DNA of 64,000 bases, taken from Nocardioides alpinus (GTDB lineage: Bacteria > Actinomycetota > Actinomycetes > Propionibacteriales > Nocardioidaceae). Below, piece after piece: positions 36,171 to 44,277 of this stretch (its first letter is position 1; every line of letters begins with the position of its first letter). The notes under the pieces were generated by a model. That model ran no database searches. It had not been told where the DNA came from and saw nothing but the letters and a program-made list of their open reading frames with translations. The stretch lies in NCBI RefSeq assembly GCF_900112035.1, contig NZ_FOKC01000002.1, positions 452,258-516,257 of the forward strand, read 5' to 3'. A program made the position numbers and the translations under genes.

Positions 36171-37580
36171 ATGAATACTTCTGTTACGGAGACGAAGAAG
36201 CGCACCCGCTTCACGCTCCCCTCGTTCGGCGTCCAGGTCCTGATTGGACTGGTCCTCGGCGTGGCCCTCGGACTCGTGGCGCGCAGCATGGGCGCGGACG
36301 GCGTCGACGCCGCCACCGGCGAGGTCGACCCCAACTGGCTCACCGAGACGCTCAGCACCGTCGGCGGCACGTTCGTCACGCTGCTCCGCACGGTGGTCCC
36401 GCCGCTGGTCTTCCTCGCGATCGTCGCCTCGATCGCCAACCTGCGTGACGTCACCGGCGCCGCTCGACTGGCGTGGAAGACCCTGGCGTGGTTCGCCCTC
36501 ACCGCGCTGATCGCGGTCGCCATCGGCATCGTGCTCGGCCTCGTCATCCAGCCGGGTGAGCACACCAGTGTGGCCTCCGACGCTGCCGCGGCCCCGTCGT
36601 CGACCGGCTCGTGGCTCGACTTCCTGACCGGCCTGGTGCCCGCCAACGTGCTCGGTCTCGAGGGCTCGGCCGGCGACGACGGCAGCGTGTCGATGTCGTT
36701 CAACGTCCTGCAGATCCTCGTGGTCGCGATCGCGATCGGCATCGCCACCCTCAAGGTCGGCGAGGCGGCGGACCCGTTCCTGACCTTCGTCCGCTCGGCG
36801 CTCGCCGTGGTGCAGAAGGTGCTGTGGTGGATCATCCTGCTCGCCCCGATCGCCACGATCGGCCTGCTCGGCAACGCCGTCGCGACCTACGGCTGGGACG
36901 CCCTCGGCTCGCTCGGCACCTTCACCCTGGCGATCTACGCCGGGCTGCTGATCGTGCTGCTCGGTGTCTACCCCGTCCTGCTCCGGCTCAACGGGCTCTC
37001 GGTCAAGCAGTTCTTCACCGGTGCCTGGCCCGCCATCACGCTGGCCTTCGTCTCGCGCTCCTCGGTGGGCACGATGCCGGTCACCCAGAGCGTCACCGAG
37101 CGCAACCTCGGCGTGCCGCGCGCCTACGCCTCCTTCGCCGTGCCGCTCGGCGCCACGACGAAGATGGACGGCTGCGCCTCGATCTACCCCGCGATCTCGG
37201 CGATCTTCGTCGCCCAGTTCTTCGGGCTCGACCTGTCGGTCACCGACTACGTCCTGATCGCCTTCGTCTCGGTCATCGGCTCGGCCGCCACAGCCGGCGT
37301 CACCGGAGCCACCGTGATGCTGACGCTGACGCTGTCGACCCTCGGCCTCCCGCTGGAGGGCGTCGGCCTGCTGCTCGCGATCGACCCGATCCTCGACATG
37401 GGGCGTACGGCGGTCAACGTCACCGGCCAGGCACTCGTGCCGACCCTCGTGGCCAAGCGCGAGGGCATCCTCGACCAGGCGGCGTACGACGCCCCGCGCG
37501 GACGTACGGCGTGGCGCGACGAGCTTGACCCCGAGTCGACCCGACCGGCGGACCGGGAGCCTGCCACCTCCCCCGCCTGA
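36171..37580 (+). CDS. Dicarboxylate/amino acid:cation symporter (DAACS family)
   Basis: A 469-residue secondary transporter of the DctA/GltP group, importing C4-dicarboxylates or glutamate/aspartate with sodium or protons. The hallmark hairpin and substrate region is present: SRSSVGTMPVTQ (about 300), GATTKMDGCASIYPAISAIF (about 327), GVTGATVMLTLTLSTLGLP (about 379) and DPILDMGRTAVNVTGQALV (about 405). About eight membrane segments precede and surround these. A 274-base gap upstream holds no convincing gene. A strong hairpin nine bases after the stop ends the transcript before tRNA-Arg. Confidence 0.9.
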   Translation: MNTSVTETKKRTRFTLPSFGVQVLIGLVLGVALGLVARSMGADGVDAATGEVDPNWLTETLSTVGGTFVTLLRTVVPPLVFLAIVASIANLRDVTGAARLAWKTLAWFALTALIAVAIGIVLGLVIQPGEHTSVASDAAAAPSSTGSWLDFLTGLVPANVLGLEGSAGDDGSVSMSFNVLQILVVAIAIGIATLKVGEAADPFLTFVRSALAVVQKVLWWIILLAPIATIGLLGNAVATYGWDALGSLGTFTLAIYAGLLIVLLGVYPVLLRLNGLSVKQFFTGAWPAITLAFVSRSSVGTMPVTQSVTERNLGVPRAYASFAVPLGATTKMDGCASIYPAISAIFVAQFFGLDLSVTDYVLIAFVSVIGSAATAGVTGATVMLTLTLSTLGLPLEGVGLLLAIDPILDMGRTAVNVTGQALVPTLVAKREGILDQAAYDAPRGRTAWRDELDPESTRPADREPATSPA

Positions 37581-37588
37581 GGACCCAC

Positions 37589-37634
37589 GACGTGTGGCGA
37601 TCCGGTCGTCCGGGCGACCGGATCGTCACACGTC
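37589..37634. repeat. 46-bp intergenic hairpin repeat, copy 2 (terminator-like)
   Basis: A near-perfect palindrome: a 20-bp stem with one G-T pair (37589-37608 with 37615-37634) and a six-base loop, starting GACGTGTGGCGATCCGG. It is nine bases after the symporter stop and upstream of tRNA-Arg, and is homologous to the element at 27437-27482. Confidence 0.8.
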
Positions 37635-37663
37635 CGACCCCGCTGGAATACTGGCCGCCGCCG

Positions 37664-37737
37664 GCCCCCGTAGCTCAGCTGGATAGAGCAAGAGCCTTCT
37701 AATCTCTAGGTCGCAGGTTCGAATCCTGCCGGGGGCG
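37664..37737 (+). tRNA. tRNA-Arg (anticodon TCT)
   Basis: Cloverleaf with acceptor GCCCCCG/CGGGGGC, D stem GCTC/GAGC, anticodon loop CTTCTAA giving TCT, T arm GCAGG-TTCGAAT-CCTGC and discriminator G; CCA is not encoded. The anticodon stem AGAGC/TCTCT has a C-T mismatch next to the loop. An IS481-family element begins about 60 bases downstream. Confidence 0.93.
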
Positions 37738-37749
37738 CCCGCTGTATGA

Positions 37750-37794
37750 CTTCGCCTGACGGGTGACAGTTGGGCTTCGCCTGAGTGGTGACAC
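37750..37794 (+). repeat. Two extra IS-end-like repeats beside tRNA-Arg
   Basis: CTTCGCCTGACGGGTGACAG (37750-37769) and CTTCGCCTGAGTGGTGACAC (37775-37794) are diverged copies of the terminal repeat that follows at 37797. Unit spacing is 25 and 22 bases. The right end of the element has no counterpart for these two units. They may be a remnant of an earlier related insertion or an extended left end. Confidence 0.6.
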
Positions 37795-37796
37795 AT

Positions 37797-39110
37797 CTTC
37801 GGGTGATGGGTGACGGCTACTCCGGTTGATTGGTGACACTCCCCAGATGAGGGAGTTGAGTGTGACCGAGCAGCGGTATCAGGCCGTGCTGGCGGTGATC
37901 AGTGACGGCGAGACGGTCTCGAGCGTGGCGGCCCGGTACGGAGTGCATCGCAAGACGGTGCACGGGTGGTTGGCCCGTTATGAGGCTGAGGGTCTGGAGG
38001 GGTTGGCGGACCGGTCCCACCGGCCGCGGTCGTGTCCGCACCAGATCGATGCGGATGTTGAGGCGGCGATCGCCACGATGCGGTCCGCGCATCCGGGGTG
38101 GGGGCCGCGGCGGCTGGTCTTCGAGCTGGCCCGCGCCGGGGTGGACCCGGTCCCGAGCGAGTCGGCGGTCTACCGGTGCCTGGTCCGGTTGAACCTGATC
38201 GACCCCTCGGGTCGGCGCCGCCGTGATCGGAAGTGGAAGCGGTGGGAACGCGGACTGCCGATGGAGTTGTGGCAGATGGACGTCGTGGGCGGGTTCGTCC
38301 TTGCGGACGGGCGTCGGGCCAAGGCGTTGACCGGGGTCGATGACCACTCCCGGTTCTGTGTCAGCGCGCATCTGATGCTGCGTGAGAGCTCCCCGAACGT
38401 GTGTGAGGGGCTGAGCCTGGCGCTAGGGACCTACGGCGTGCCTGGGCAGATCCTCACCGACAACGGGAAGGTCTTCACCGGTCGCTACAACCGGCCGCCG
38501 GTCGAGGTGCTCTTCGACCGGATCTGTCGCGAGAACGGGATCGAGCACCTGCACACCCAGCCCCGCTCGCCCACCACGACCGGGAAGATCGAGCGGTTCC
38601 ACCGTGCGCTGCGCACCGAGTTCCGTACCGACCGGACCTTCCCCGATCTGGCCACCGCGCAGGGCGAGCTCGACGAGTGGGTCCACGGCTACAACCACGA
38701 CCGGCCACATCAGGCGCTCGACATGGCCGTCCCGGCCGCGCGGTTCCTCACCGTACGCGACGCAGCCGTCACGCCCCTGCGACGACCGGTCGACACCGGT
38801 GCGGCCCACCGCCCCGACACTGGTCGCAGCGACGGAACCTGGATCACCCGCCGAGCCAGCGCCGTCGGAGTGGTGTGCGTCAGCTGGCAACAGGTCTGCC
38901 TCGGCGTGGCCGCCGCAGGCCGTCCGATCGACGTGTGGGTCACCGAGTCCGTCCTGCAGTTCTACGACGGCGACCAGCTGCTCCGCACCCAGAAACGAGA
39001 CAGCACCGGGGAGGTGAGGGTCAAGAGATCCCAAGCGCCTCAACGGCGATCTACAGTGACAACGAGTGTCACAGATCAACCGAACTAGATCTGTCACCCA
39101 TCACCCGAAG
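37797..39110 (+). mobile_element. IS481-family insertion sequence
   Basis: Terminal inverted repeats share CTTCGGGTGATGGGTGAC at 37797-37814 and, inverted, at 39093-39110. A second internal pair contains CGGTTGAT and GTGACACTC (37822-37841 and 39064-39083). One intact DDE transposase fills the interior. The length of about 1.31 kb fits the family. No direct target duplication can be seen at these boundaries, so the exact ends may differ by some bases or the flanks have been rearranged. It lies between tRNA-Arg and add and interrupts no recognisable gene. Confidence 0.88.
37862..39088 (+). CDS. IS481-family transposase
   Basis: A 408-residue transposase. An N-terminal helix-turn-helix (SSVAARYGVHRKTVHGWLAR, about residues 20-39) binds the element ends. 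The RNase H-fold catalytic core carries D140 (LWQMDVVGG), D200 (LTDNGKVF) and E244 (TGKIERFHR). The spacing between the second Asp and the Glu is 43 residues, longer than the usual 35, because of an insertion around GRYNRPPVEV. GTG at 37862 follows GGGAG by six bases; an upstream ATG and TTG are in frame but lack a ribosome site. The frame is intact, so the copy may still be active. Confidence 0.93.
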   Translation: MTEQRYQAVLAVISDGETVSSVAARYGVHRKTVHGWLARYEAEGLEGLADRSHRPRSCPHQIDADVEAAIATMRSAHPGWGPRRLVFELARAGVDPVPSESAVYRCLVRLNLIDPSGRRRRDRKWKRWERGLPMELWQMDVVGGFVLADGRRAKALTGVDDHSRFCVSAHLMLRESSPNVCEGLSLALGTYGVPGQILTDNGKVFTGRYNRPPVEVLFDRICRENGIEHLHTQPRSPTTTGKIERFHRALRTEFRTDRTFPDLATAQGELDEWVHGYNHDRPHQALDMAVPAARFLTVRDAAVTPLRRPVDTGAAHRPDTGRSDGTWITRRASAVGVVCVSWQQVCLGVAAAGRPIDVWVTESVLQFYDGDQLLRTQKRDSTGEVRVKRSQAPQRRSTVTTSVTDQPN

Positions 39111-39194
39111 GTCTTCAGCCCACCTCTTCCCCATCCCACGACACGCGGCGCCGCCTCCACGACCGAGACGCCCGGCCCCGTCAGGATGGGCGCA

Positions 39195-39223
39195 GGCCCC
39201 GCCACGTATGAGGTAGCGGGGCC
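39195..39223. terminator. Hairpin between the IS element and add
   Basis: Perfect 8-bp stem GGCCCCGC/GCGGGGCC with a 13-base loop, 20 bases beyond the add stop codon. It probably terminates add transcripts; read on the plus strand it is followed by an A/T-rich GAATTCATTT. Confidence 0.55.
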
Positions 39224-39242
39224 GAATTCATTTCTGGTGCGC

Positions 39243-40262
39243 TCAGTGCGGCAGGGCGGCGTACGCCTCGATCTCGGCGCCCACGCGTGCCTTCACCTCG
39301 TCCGGTGCGAACGACGCGTCGACCGCAGCCTTCGCCAGGTCGGCGACGCCGCGCTCGTCGAGGTCGAGCAGGCCGGCCGCGACCTCGTAGTCGTGGTTGA
39401 GCGTGGTGGCGAACATCGGCGGGTCGTCGGAGTTGATCGTCACCCGGACCCCGGCGTCGACGAACGCCCGGAGCGGGTGGTCCTCGATCCGGTCGACCGC
39501 GCGGGTCGCGATGTTGGACGTCGGGCAGACCTCGAGCACGACGCCGGTGTCGGCGAGGTGGGCCAGCAGCTCGGGATCCCGGGCCGCCGAGACGCCGTGG
39601 CCGATCCGCTCGGCGCCGAGCAGCCGCAGCGACTCCCACACCGTCTCCGGACCGGTCGTCTCGCCGGCGTGCGGGACCGAGCGGAGGCCCGCGGCGCGGG
39701 CCGCGTCGAAGTGTGGTGCGAACTGCGCCCGCGGCACCCCGATCTCCGGCCCGCCGAGGCCGAAGCCGACCAGCGCGTCGGTGCGGTGCTCGAGGGCGTA
39801 CGCGAGCGTGGCGTCGGCCGCGGGGATCCCGGACTCACCGGGGATGTCGTAGATCCACTGCAGCACCAGGCCGAAGTCGCGCTCGGCCGCGACCCGCGCG
39901 TCCTCGATCGCCTCGGTGTAGGCCTGGATCGGGATGCCGCGGACCACGGACGTGTACGGCGTGCAGGTGAGCTCGGCGTACCTGAGGTTCTGTCCCTGCG
40001 CCATCTCGCGCGCCACCTCGTAGGTCAGCAGCCGGATGTCCTCGGGCGTGCGGACCAGGTCGACCACCGCGAGGTAGACGTCGATGAAGTGCGCGAAGTC
40101 GCGGAACGTGAAGAACGCCTTGAGCTCCTCCAGGTCGGACGGGACTCCGGCGTCGGGGTGGCGCGCCGCGAGCTCGGAGACGATCCGCGGCGACGCCGAC
40201 CCGACGTGGTGGACGTGCAGCTCGGCCTTGGGCAGGCCGGCGATGAAGGACTGGAGGCTCAC
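39243..40262 (-). CDS. add: Adenosine deaminase family protein
   Basis: A 339-residue zinc amidohydrolase that converts adenosine (or a related purine nucleoside) to the inosine form. The metal motif at the N-terminus is ELHVHHVGS rather than the classical HxHLDG, as in the Streptomyces enzymes of this length. Further ligands are in SVPHAGETTGPE (about 212) and the SDDPPMF loop (about 277), with IGHGVSAARDP between. Some members of this subgroup act on aminodeoxyfutalosine instead. It is last in a probable operon, 24 bases after the DsbA-like gene. Confidence 0.88.
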   Translation of the reverse strand: MSLQSFIAGLPKAELHVHHVGSASPRIVSELAARHPDAGVPSDLEELKAFFTFRDFAHFIDVYLAVVDLVRTPEDIRLLTYEVAREMAQGQNLRYAELTCTPYTSVVRGIPIQAYTEAIEDARVAAERDFGLVLQWIYDIPGESGIPAADATLAYALEHRTDALVGFGLGGPEIGVPRAQFAPHFDAARAAGLRSVPHAGETTGPETVWESLRLLGAERIGHGVSAARDPELLAHLADTGVVLEVCPTSNIATRAVDRIEDHPLRAFVDAGVRVTINSDDPPMFATTLNHDYEVAAGLLDLDERGVADLAKAAVDASFAPDEVKARVGAEIEAYAALPH

Positions 40263-40286
40263 GCCGCGCAGTCTCTCAGGAGGGGC

Positions 40287-41069
40287 TCAGCCGGCCGAGC
40301 CGACCATCGCCCCGGCGATGTCCTCGATCGTCTGTCCCTCGACGAGCTCGCCGTCCACGAAGACCGACGGCGTGGAGTTGACGCCCTCCTGCGACGCCGC
40401 GTCGTTGGCCGCATCGACCCAGCCCTCGAACGCCATGTCCTCGATCCCCGGGCGCACGTCGGCCTCGGTGGCACCGGCCTCGACCGCGAGGTCGACGAGG
40501 TCGTCGGAGTCGGGGAAGGGACCGGACTCGGGCGGCTGGTTGTCGAAGAGCAGGTCGTGGAACGACGTGGCCACCTCGGGCCCTGCCGCGTCGAGCACGA
40601 CCGCGAAGGCGTTGGCCGACTCGGGCGAGTAGTCGCTGATCCGCCCGAGGAACCCCAGGGGGCGGTACTCGACGCTGACCTCGCCGGCCTCGACGGCGGC
40701 AGCGAGCTGGTCGCGCACGGTCAGCTCGAGCTGGCCGCAGAACGGGCAGAGGAAGTCCTCGTAGACCACGATCTCCTTGGGCGCGTCGGCATCGCCGATG
40801 CGCAGGCCGAAGTTGTCCGTGGCACCGGCCGGCGGGGTGGCGGGCTTGTCGGATCCGAGGCTGCTGACGAGGAAGTAGCCACCGACGACGAGCGCGAGCA
40901 CGCCGACGCCGATGCCGACGCGGGTCAGCTGGTCCTTGCGCTGCTTGGCCTTGCGACGCTCCTCGGCCTGCTCGCGTGCACGCTCGGTGCGCGCCTTGCG
41001 GGCCTCCCGCTTGGCCGCCGTCGCCGCCTTCTCCTCAGCGGTCCTGTGCGAGGTCTTCTTCTGCGCCAT
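40287..41069 (-). CDS. Membrane-anchored DsbA-like thiol oxidoreductase
   Basis: A 260-residue protein with a Lys/Arg/Glu-rich cytoplasmic head (residues 1-48), one membrane helix (GIGVGVLALVVGGYFLVSSL, about 52-71) and an outward-facing thioredoxin fold with the active site CPFC in YEDFLCPFCGQLE. The conserved cis-proline loop is STPSVFVDGE. It likely forms or repairs disulfides in exported proteins. ATG at 41069 has GAAGGA upstream and lies inside the end of the MauE/DoxX gene, so the two are coupled. A membrane partner to re-oxidise or reduce it would be the MauE-like protein. Confidence 0.88.
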   Translation of the reverse strand: MAQKKTSHRTAEEKAATAAKREARKARTERAREQAEERRKAKQRKDQLTRVGIGVGVLALVVGGYFLVSSLGSDKPATPPAGATDNFGLRIGDADAPKEIVVYEDFLCPFCGQLELTVRDQLAAAVEAGEVSVEYRPLGFLGRISDYSPESANAFAVVLDAAGPEVATSFHDLLFDNQPPESGPFPDSDDLVDLAVEAGATEADVRPGIEDMAFEGWVDAANDAASQEGVNSTPSVFVDGELVEGQTIEDIAGAMVGSAG

Positions 41070-41562
41070 CGAGGCTTCCTTCGTCGTCAGAGGTGGGTTC
41101 GAGGTCATCGGTGGAGGTGAACAGCACGTTCTCGAGGGCGAGTCGCGACGCCGGACGGACGACCAGCCAGAGGCTGAGAGCCAGCAGCCCGATGTCGCGG
41201 GCGATCTCGCCGGGATACTTCGCCGCCGCGTCCGGGATCTCGCCGCCGCCGCCGAAGCAGCCGCAGTCGATCGACAGCCCGCGCGCCCAGGCGCTCGAGA
41301 TACCGATGATGAAGGCGACGAAGAGCAGCGCCGAGACGACCGACGTGCCGCGCACCATCACGCCGAGCACGAGGCACAGTCCGATGACCACCTCGAGCAC
41401 CGGCAGCAGGTGCCCGACGGCCGGGACGATCGCCTCCGGCAGGAGGTCGTACGCCCGCACCGCACGCACGCTCTCGGCCGGGTGCGGCAGCTTGAGCGCG
41501 CCGGCGACGATCCACACGCCGCCCGTCACCAGGCGTGCCACGAGGCCGAACCAGTCCTTCAC
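41035..41562 (-). CDS. MauE/DoxX-family membrane redox protein
   Basis: A 175-residue protein with four membrane segments (LVARLVTGGVWIVAGALKL, LLPVLEVVIGLCLVLGVMV, VVSALLFVAFIIGISSAWA, DIGLLALSLWLVV). The motif DCGCFGGGGEI at about residue 92 has the paired cysteines typical of the MauE subgroup, which works with thioredoxin-like partners. The start is GTG at 41562. Its end overlaps the start of the DsbA-like gene, supporting a common electron-transfer function for disulfide exchange across the membrane. Confidence 0.82.
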   Translation of the reverse strand: MKDWFGLVARLVTGGVWIVAGALKLPHPAESVRAVRAYDLLPEAIVPAVGHLLPVLEVVIGLCLVLGVMVRGTSVVSALLFVAFIIGISSAWARGLSIDCGCFGGGGEIPDAAAKYPGEIARDIGLLALSLWLVVRPASRLALENVLFTSTDDLEPTSDDEGSLDGAEEDLAQDR

Positions 41563-41624
41563 ACCCCGAAGGTTAGGAGGTGAGCCTGAATCGACCCTGA
41601 GAGGCATGGGTAGTGTGACCGCTC

Positions 41625-42281
41625 GTGAGCGACAGACTGGTGTGGATCGACTGCGAGATGACCGGCCTCGACATCGGCGCGGACGCGCTGATCGAGGTGG
41701 CGGCCCTCGTGACGGACTTCGAGCTCAACGTGCTCGGCGAGGGCCTCGACGTGATCATCAAGCCGTCGCAGGAGGCGCTCGACCAGATGATCGACTTCGT
41801 GCGCAGCATGCACGAGAAGTCGGGACTCCTCGACGAGCTCGCGAGCGGTACGACGCTCGCCGACGCCGAGGAGCAGGTGCTCGCCTACATCAAGGAGCAC
41901 TGCCCCGACGGCAGCCGACCCCCGCTCGCCGGCAACACCGTGGCCACCGACCGCGCCTTCCTCGCCCGCGACATGCAGGACCTCGAGTCGTTCCTCCACT
42001 ACCGGATCGTCGACGTCTCCTCCATCAAGGAGCTCTCGCGCCGCTGGTACCCCCGCGCCTACTTCGCGGCCCCGACCAAGCGCGGCAACCACCGCGCGCT
42101 GGCCGACATCCAGGAGAGCATCGAGGAGCTGCGCTACTACCGCGAGGCCGTCTTCGTGCCCCACCCCGGCCCGGACAGCACGTCGGCCAGGGAGATCGCA
42201 GCCCGCCACGGGGGCCAGCTGACCGGTCTCGGCCCGGACGTGGCGTCCGACGCCGACCCGGATTCCGGCTCTGCGGGCTGA
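41625..42281 (+). CDS. orn: Oligoribonuclease
   Basis: A 3'-5' exonuclease that degrades the last few nucleotides of RNA and, in actinobacteria, linear pGpG from cyclic-di-GMP turnover. The DEDDh signature is complete: [10 protein letters not shown] (D, E), a TDRAFL Asp (about 107) and GNHRALADI (His and Asp, about 157). The GTG start gives [12 protein letters not shown], the family's beginning. The last 35 residues are a low-complexity tail not needed for the fold. tRNA-His follows 46 bases later. Divergent from the MauE-like gene. Confidence 0.95.
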   Translation: MSDRLVWIDCEMTGLDIGADALIEVAALVTDFELNVLGEGLDVIIKPSQEALDQMIDFVRSMHEKSGLLDELASGTTLADAEEQVLAYIKEHCPDGSRPPLAGNTVATDRAFLARDMQDLESFLHYRIVDVSSIKELSRRWYPRAYFAAPTKRGNHRALADIQESIEELRYYREAVFVPHPGPDSTSAREIAARHGGQLTGLGPDVASDADPDSGSAG

Positions 42282-42327
42282 TTGCCCTACACTTCTCGTC
42301 GTCCTCGCCTCAGCGCGAGCAGACATG

Positions 42328-42403
42328 GTGGGTATAGCTCAGCTGGTAGAGCGCCGCCTTGTGGTGGCGGATGTCGCGGGTTCAAGTCCCGTTACTCACC
42401 CCA
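42328..42403 (+). tRNA. tRNA-His (anticodon GTG)
   Basis: Cloverleaf with acceptor GTGGGTA/TACTCAC, anticodon arm CCGCC-TTGTGGT-GGCGG and T arm GCGGG-TTCAAGT-CCCGT. The discriminator C is followed by an encoded CCA. A G at 42327 precedes the first paired base and faces the discriminator C, supplying the G-1 that histidyl-tRNA synthetase needs. Confidence 0.95.
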
Positions 42404-42405
42404 GG

Positions 42406-42445
42406 CAGATCGAGCCCCCGACCGCGAGGTCGGGGGCTCGATCTG
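42406..42445. terminator. Strong 18-bp perfect hairpin after tRNA-His
   Basis: Arms CAGATCGAGCCCCCGACC and GGTCGGGGGCTCGATCTG pair without a mismatch around a GCGA tetraloop. It begins three bases after the tRNA-His CCA and ends 25 bases from the stop of the convergent FUSC-type gene, so it can terminate both. Confidence 0.85.
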
Positions 42446-42470
42446 CGTCTGCGTCCGGGTCCGGGCCCGC

Positions 42471-43586
42471 TCAGCCGGCGGCCGCGGTGCCGCGGCGGAC
42501 CGGGATCCGCAGCGGCAGCCGGTTGCCCCCGATCGGGTTGGCCTCGGCGACCACGTCCATCGCATCGACGATGTTGCGCAGGTTGATGATCAGCGCGCCG
42601 TAGATCGGCCACTCCGGCGACCGCTCGGTGGACCGCAGCTCCTCGGCGAAGACCTCCAGGCGACGGCGTACGTCGACGAGCGCGGCCGGGTCGGCGGACC
42701 GGGCACCGCGCCCTGCGTCGCCGAGCATGGCAAGCCACGGGTCGGCGAACGCCGCTCCCCAGGTCTCCCGGTGCGCCTGCTGGCTGCCGAGCGTGCGGGC
42801 GAGGCTGCGGGTCTCGGCGACGGCTTGCTCCATCCGTCGCAGGAGCCCGTGCCACTGCTTCGGGTCCTTCATCGCCCGCGCCGAGCGGCGGGGGTTCATC
42901 CGCGCGCTCTCCTGCGCCTGCCGCACCAGTGCCCAGGCGTGCTCGAGGTCGCCGTCGAGGTCGCGGGTGCGGTCGATCCAGGCGGCGACGTCCGCCTCCT
43001 GGCAGCCCTCCCCCAGCCCGTCGGCGATGTCGACCAGCAGTGCGCCGATCCCGTCGTCGATGCGGTCCATCGCCTCGGCAGCCGTACGACGTCGCAGCGG
43101 GGGCCAGACAAGCACGTTGACGAGCAGCCCGACAGCCACGCCGATCCCGGTGTCGACGAGCCGGGAGATGAGCAGGACGTCGCTCTCGAACCCCGTGGTG
43201 AGGACCACCAGCCCGGTGGTCGCGATGGTCGTGGCCTCGACGCCCAGCCACGGCACGGCGCCGAGCACCAGCGCGACGACCAGGAGCAGGGCGATCGATC
43301 CGGTGGTGAGCCCGAGCGCCTCCCCCACCCCGGTGGCGAGCAGCACGGCGACCACCGTGGCCGCGACCTGCTGGGCACCCTTGGAGAAGGTCCGGTAGAC
43401 GGTGGCGTGCACCACCAGCAACGCGGCCCACGGGGCCAGGAACGGCTGCGGCAGGTCCAGCACGCTCGCGGCGATCACCCAGGCGGCGACAGCGGCCAGC
43501 ACGGTCTTCACCAGCTGCAGGACGTCGTTCCACCAGATCGGGTCGCCGAGGCGCCTGTCGATCCGCTCCCTCACGCTCTCGCTCAT
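42471..43586 (-). CDS. FUSC/aromatic acid exporter-family membrane protein
   Basis: A 371-residue protein with about six membrane segments in its first half (LVKTVLAAVAAWVIAASVLD, FLAPWAALLVVHATV, VAATVVAVLLATGVGEALGL, IALLLVVALVLGAVPWLGV, ATTGLVVLTTGF, GIGVAVGLLVNVLVWPPLRR) and a long helical cytoplasmic half. This is the layout of fusaric-acid-resistance-like exporters. ATG at 43586 is used; ATG at 43604 overlaps the regulator stop as ATGA and is equally possible. It is last in the DUF302-CstR-like operon, so it may export a product tied to sulfide or thiol stress; this is inference. Confidence 0.8.
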   Translation of the reverse strand: MSESVRERIDRRLGDPIWWNDVLQLVKTVLAAVAAWVIAASVLDLPQPFLAPWAALLVVHATVYRTFSKGAQQVAATVVAVLLATGVGEALGLTTGSIALLLVVALVLGAVPWLGVEATTIATTGLVVLTTGFESDVLLISRLVDTGIGVAVGLLVNVLVWPPLRRRTAAEAMDRIDDGIGALLVDIADGLGEGCQEADVAAWIDRTRDLDGDLEHAWALVRQAQESARMNPRRSARAMKDPKQWHGLLRRMEQAVAETRSLARTLGSQQAHRETWGAAFADPWLAMLGDAGRGARSADPAALVDVRRRLEVFAEELRSTERSPEWPIYGALIINLRNIVDAMDVVAEANPIGGNRLPLRIPVRRGTAAAG

Positions 43587-43600
43587 CTGACGGACCCTAG

Positions 43601-43864
43601 TCATGCCAGCGACAGGAACAGCTTCTCCATCTTCTTCACGTCCACGCTGTCGACGCCGTCGCCCGCAGTGAGGCACTGCTGCAGGCCGCTGGCGACGATC
43701 GCGAAGCCCGCCCGGTCCAGCGCCTTGGACACGGCGGCGAGCTGGGTGACGACGTCCTCGCAGTCACGGCCCTCCTCCAGCAGGCGCAGGACGCCGGCGA
43801 GCTGGCCCTGGGCGCGCTTGATGCGGTTGATGACGGGGGTCATCTGGGTCGGGTCGAGTTCCAT
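43601..43864 (-). CDS. CsoR-family repressor, CstR-like (persulfide-sensing type)
   Basis: An 87-residue four-helix repressor of the DUF156 family. EEGRDCEDVVTQLAAVSKAL closely follows the first-cysteine segment of staphylococcal CstR. The second cysteine lies in ASGLQQCLTAG. The His that completes the copper site in CsoR (HxxxC) is Gly here (GLQQC), so copper sensing is unlikely and a dithiol persulfide switch is favoured. It shares a base with the DUF302 stop (TGATG). The divergent operon carries rhodanese, persulfide dioxygenase and TauE genes, and two matching palindromes lie between, supporting the assignment. Confidence 0.85.
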   Translation of the reverse strand: MELDPTQMTPVINRIKRAQGQLAGVLRLLEEGRDCEDVVTQLAAVSKALDRAGFAIVASGLQQCLTAGDGVDSVDVKKMEKLFLSLA

Positions 43865-44268
43865 CAGTGCTCCTTGTCGAGTGCGGCCAGGGCGTCCAGC
43901 GCGGACGTGAGCCGGTGCTTGGCGTCGGTGGCCACCGACTCCAGTGCCCCTCCGGCGAGGCCCATCATCGCGTCGGGGTCGAACGCCTCCACGACAGTGG
44001 TCGCCGCGTCGACCGACCGGACCACGACGTTGCACGGCAGCACGGCGGCGATCGAGGGATCGACCTGGATGGCCGCATGGGCCAGCGCAGGCCGGCACGC
44101 CCCGAGGATGACCTGGGGCGGCAGGTCGACGTCGAGCTTGGCCTTCATGGTCGCCGCGAGGTCGATCTCGGTGAGGATCCCGAATCCTTCGTCGGAGAGG
44201 GCGTCGCGCGTGGCGGCGACCGCGTCGTCGTACGGCATCCGGAGCGTCCGGCTGATCGTGTATTCCAT
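43864..44268 (-). CDS. DUF302 domain protein
   Basis: A 134-residue protein of the DUF302 family, with the typical SRTLRMPYDDAVAATRDAL, GFGILTEIDLAATMKAKLD, ILGACRPALAHAAI and LPCNVVVR segments. No catalytic function is established; members occur beside sulfur-metabolism and cytochrome genes and may bind small molecules or haem. It has two cysteines (GACRP and LPCNV). It is first in the operon with the CstR-like repressor, starting about ten bases from the first operator palindrome. Confidence 0.85.
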   Translation of the reverse strand: MEYTISRTLRMPYDDAVAATRDALSDEGFGILTEIDLAATMKAKLDVDLPPQVILGACRPALAHAAIQVDPSIAAVLPCNVVVRSVDAATTVVEAFDPDAMMGLAGGALESVATDAKHRLTSALDALAALDKEH

Positions 44269-44277
44269 GAGGACAGC

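Noticed and set aside
37664..39110. tRNA-Arg as an integration site for a larger island
   Set aside because: No repeat of the tRNA 3' end is seen downstream and no integrase is present; the element here is an IS481 copy.
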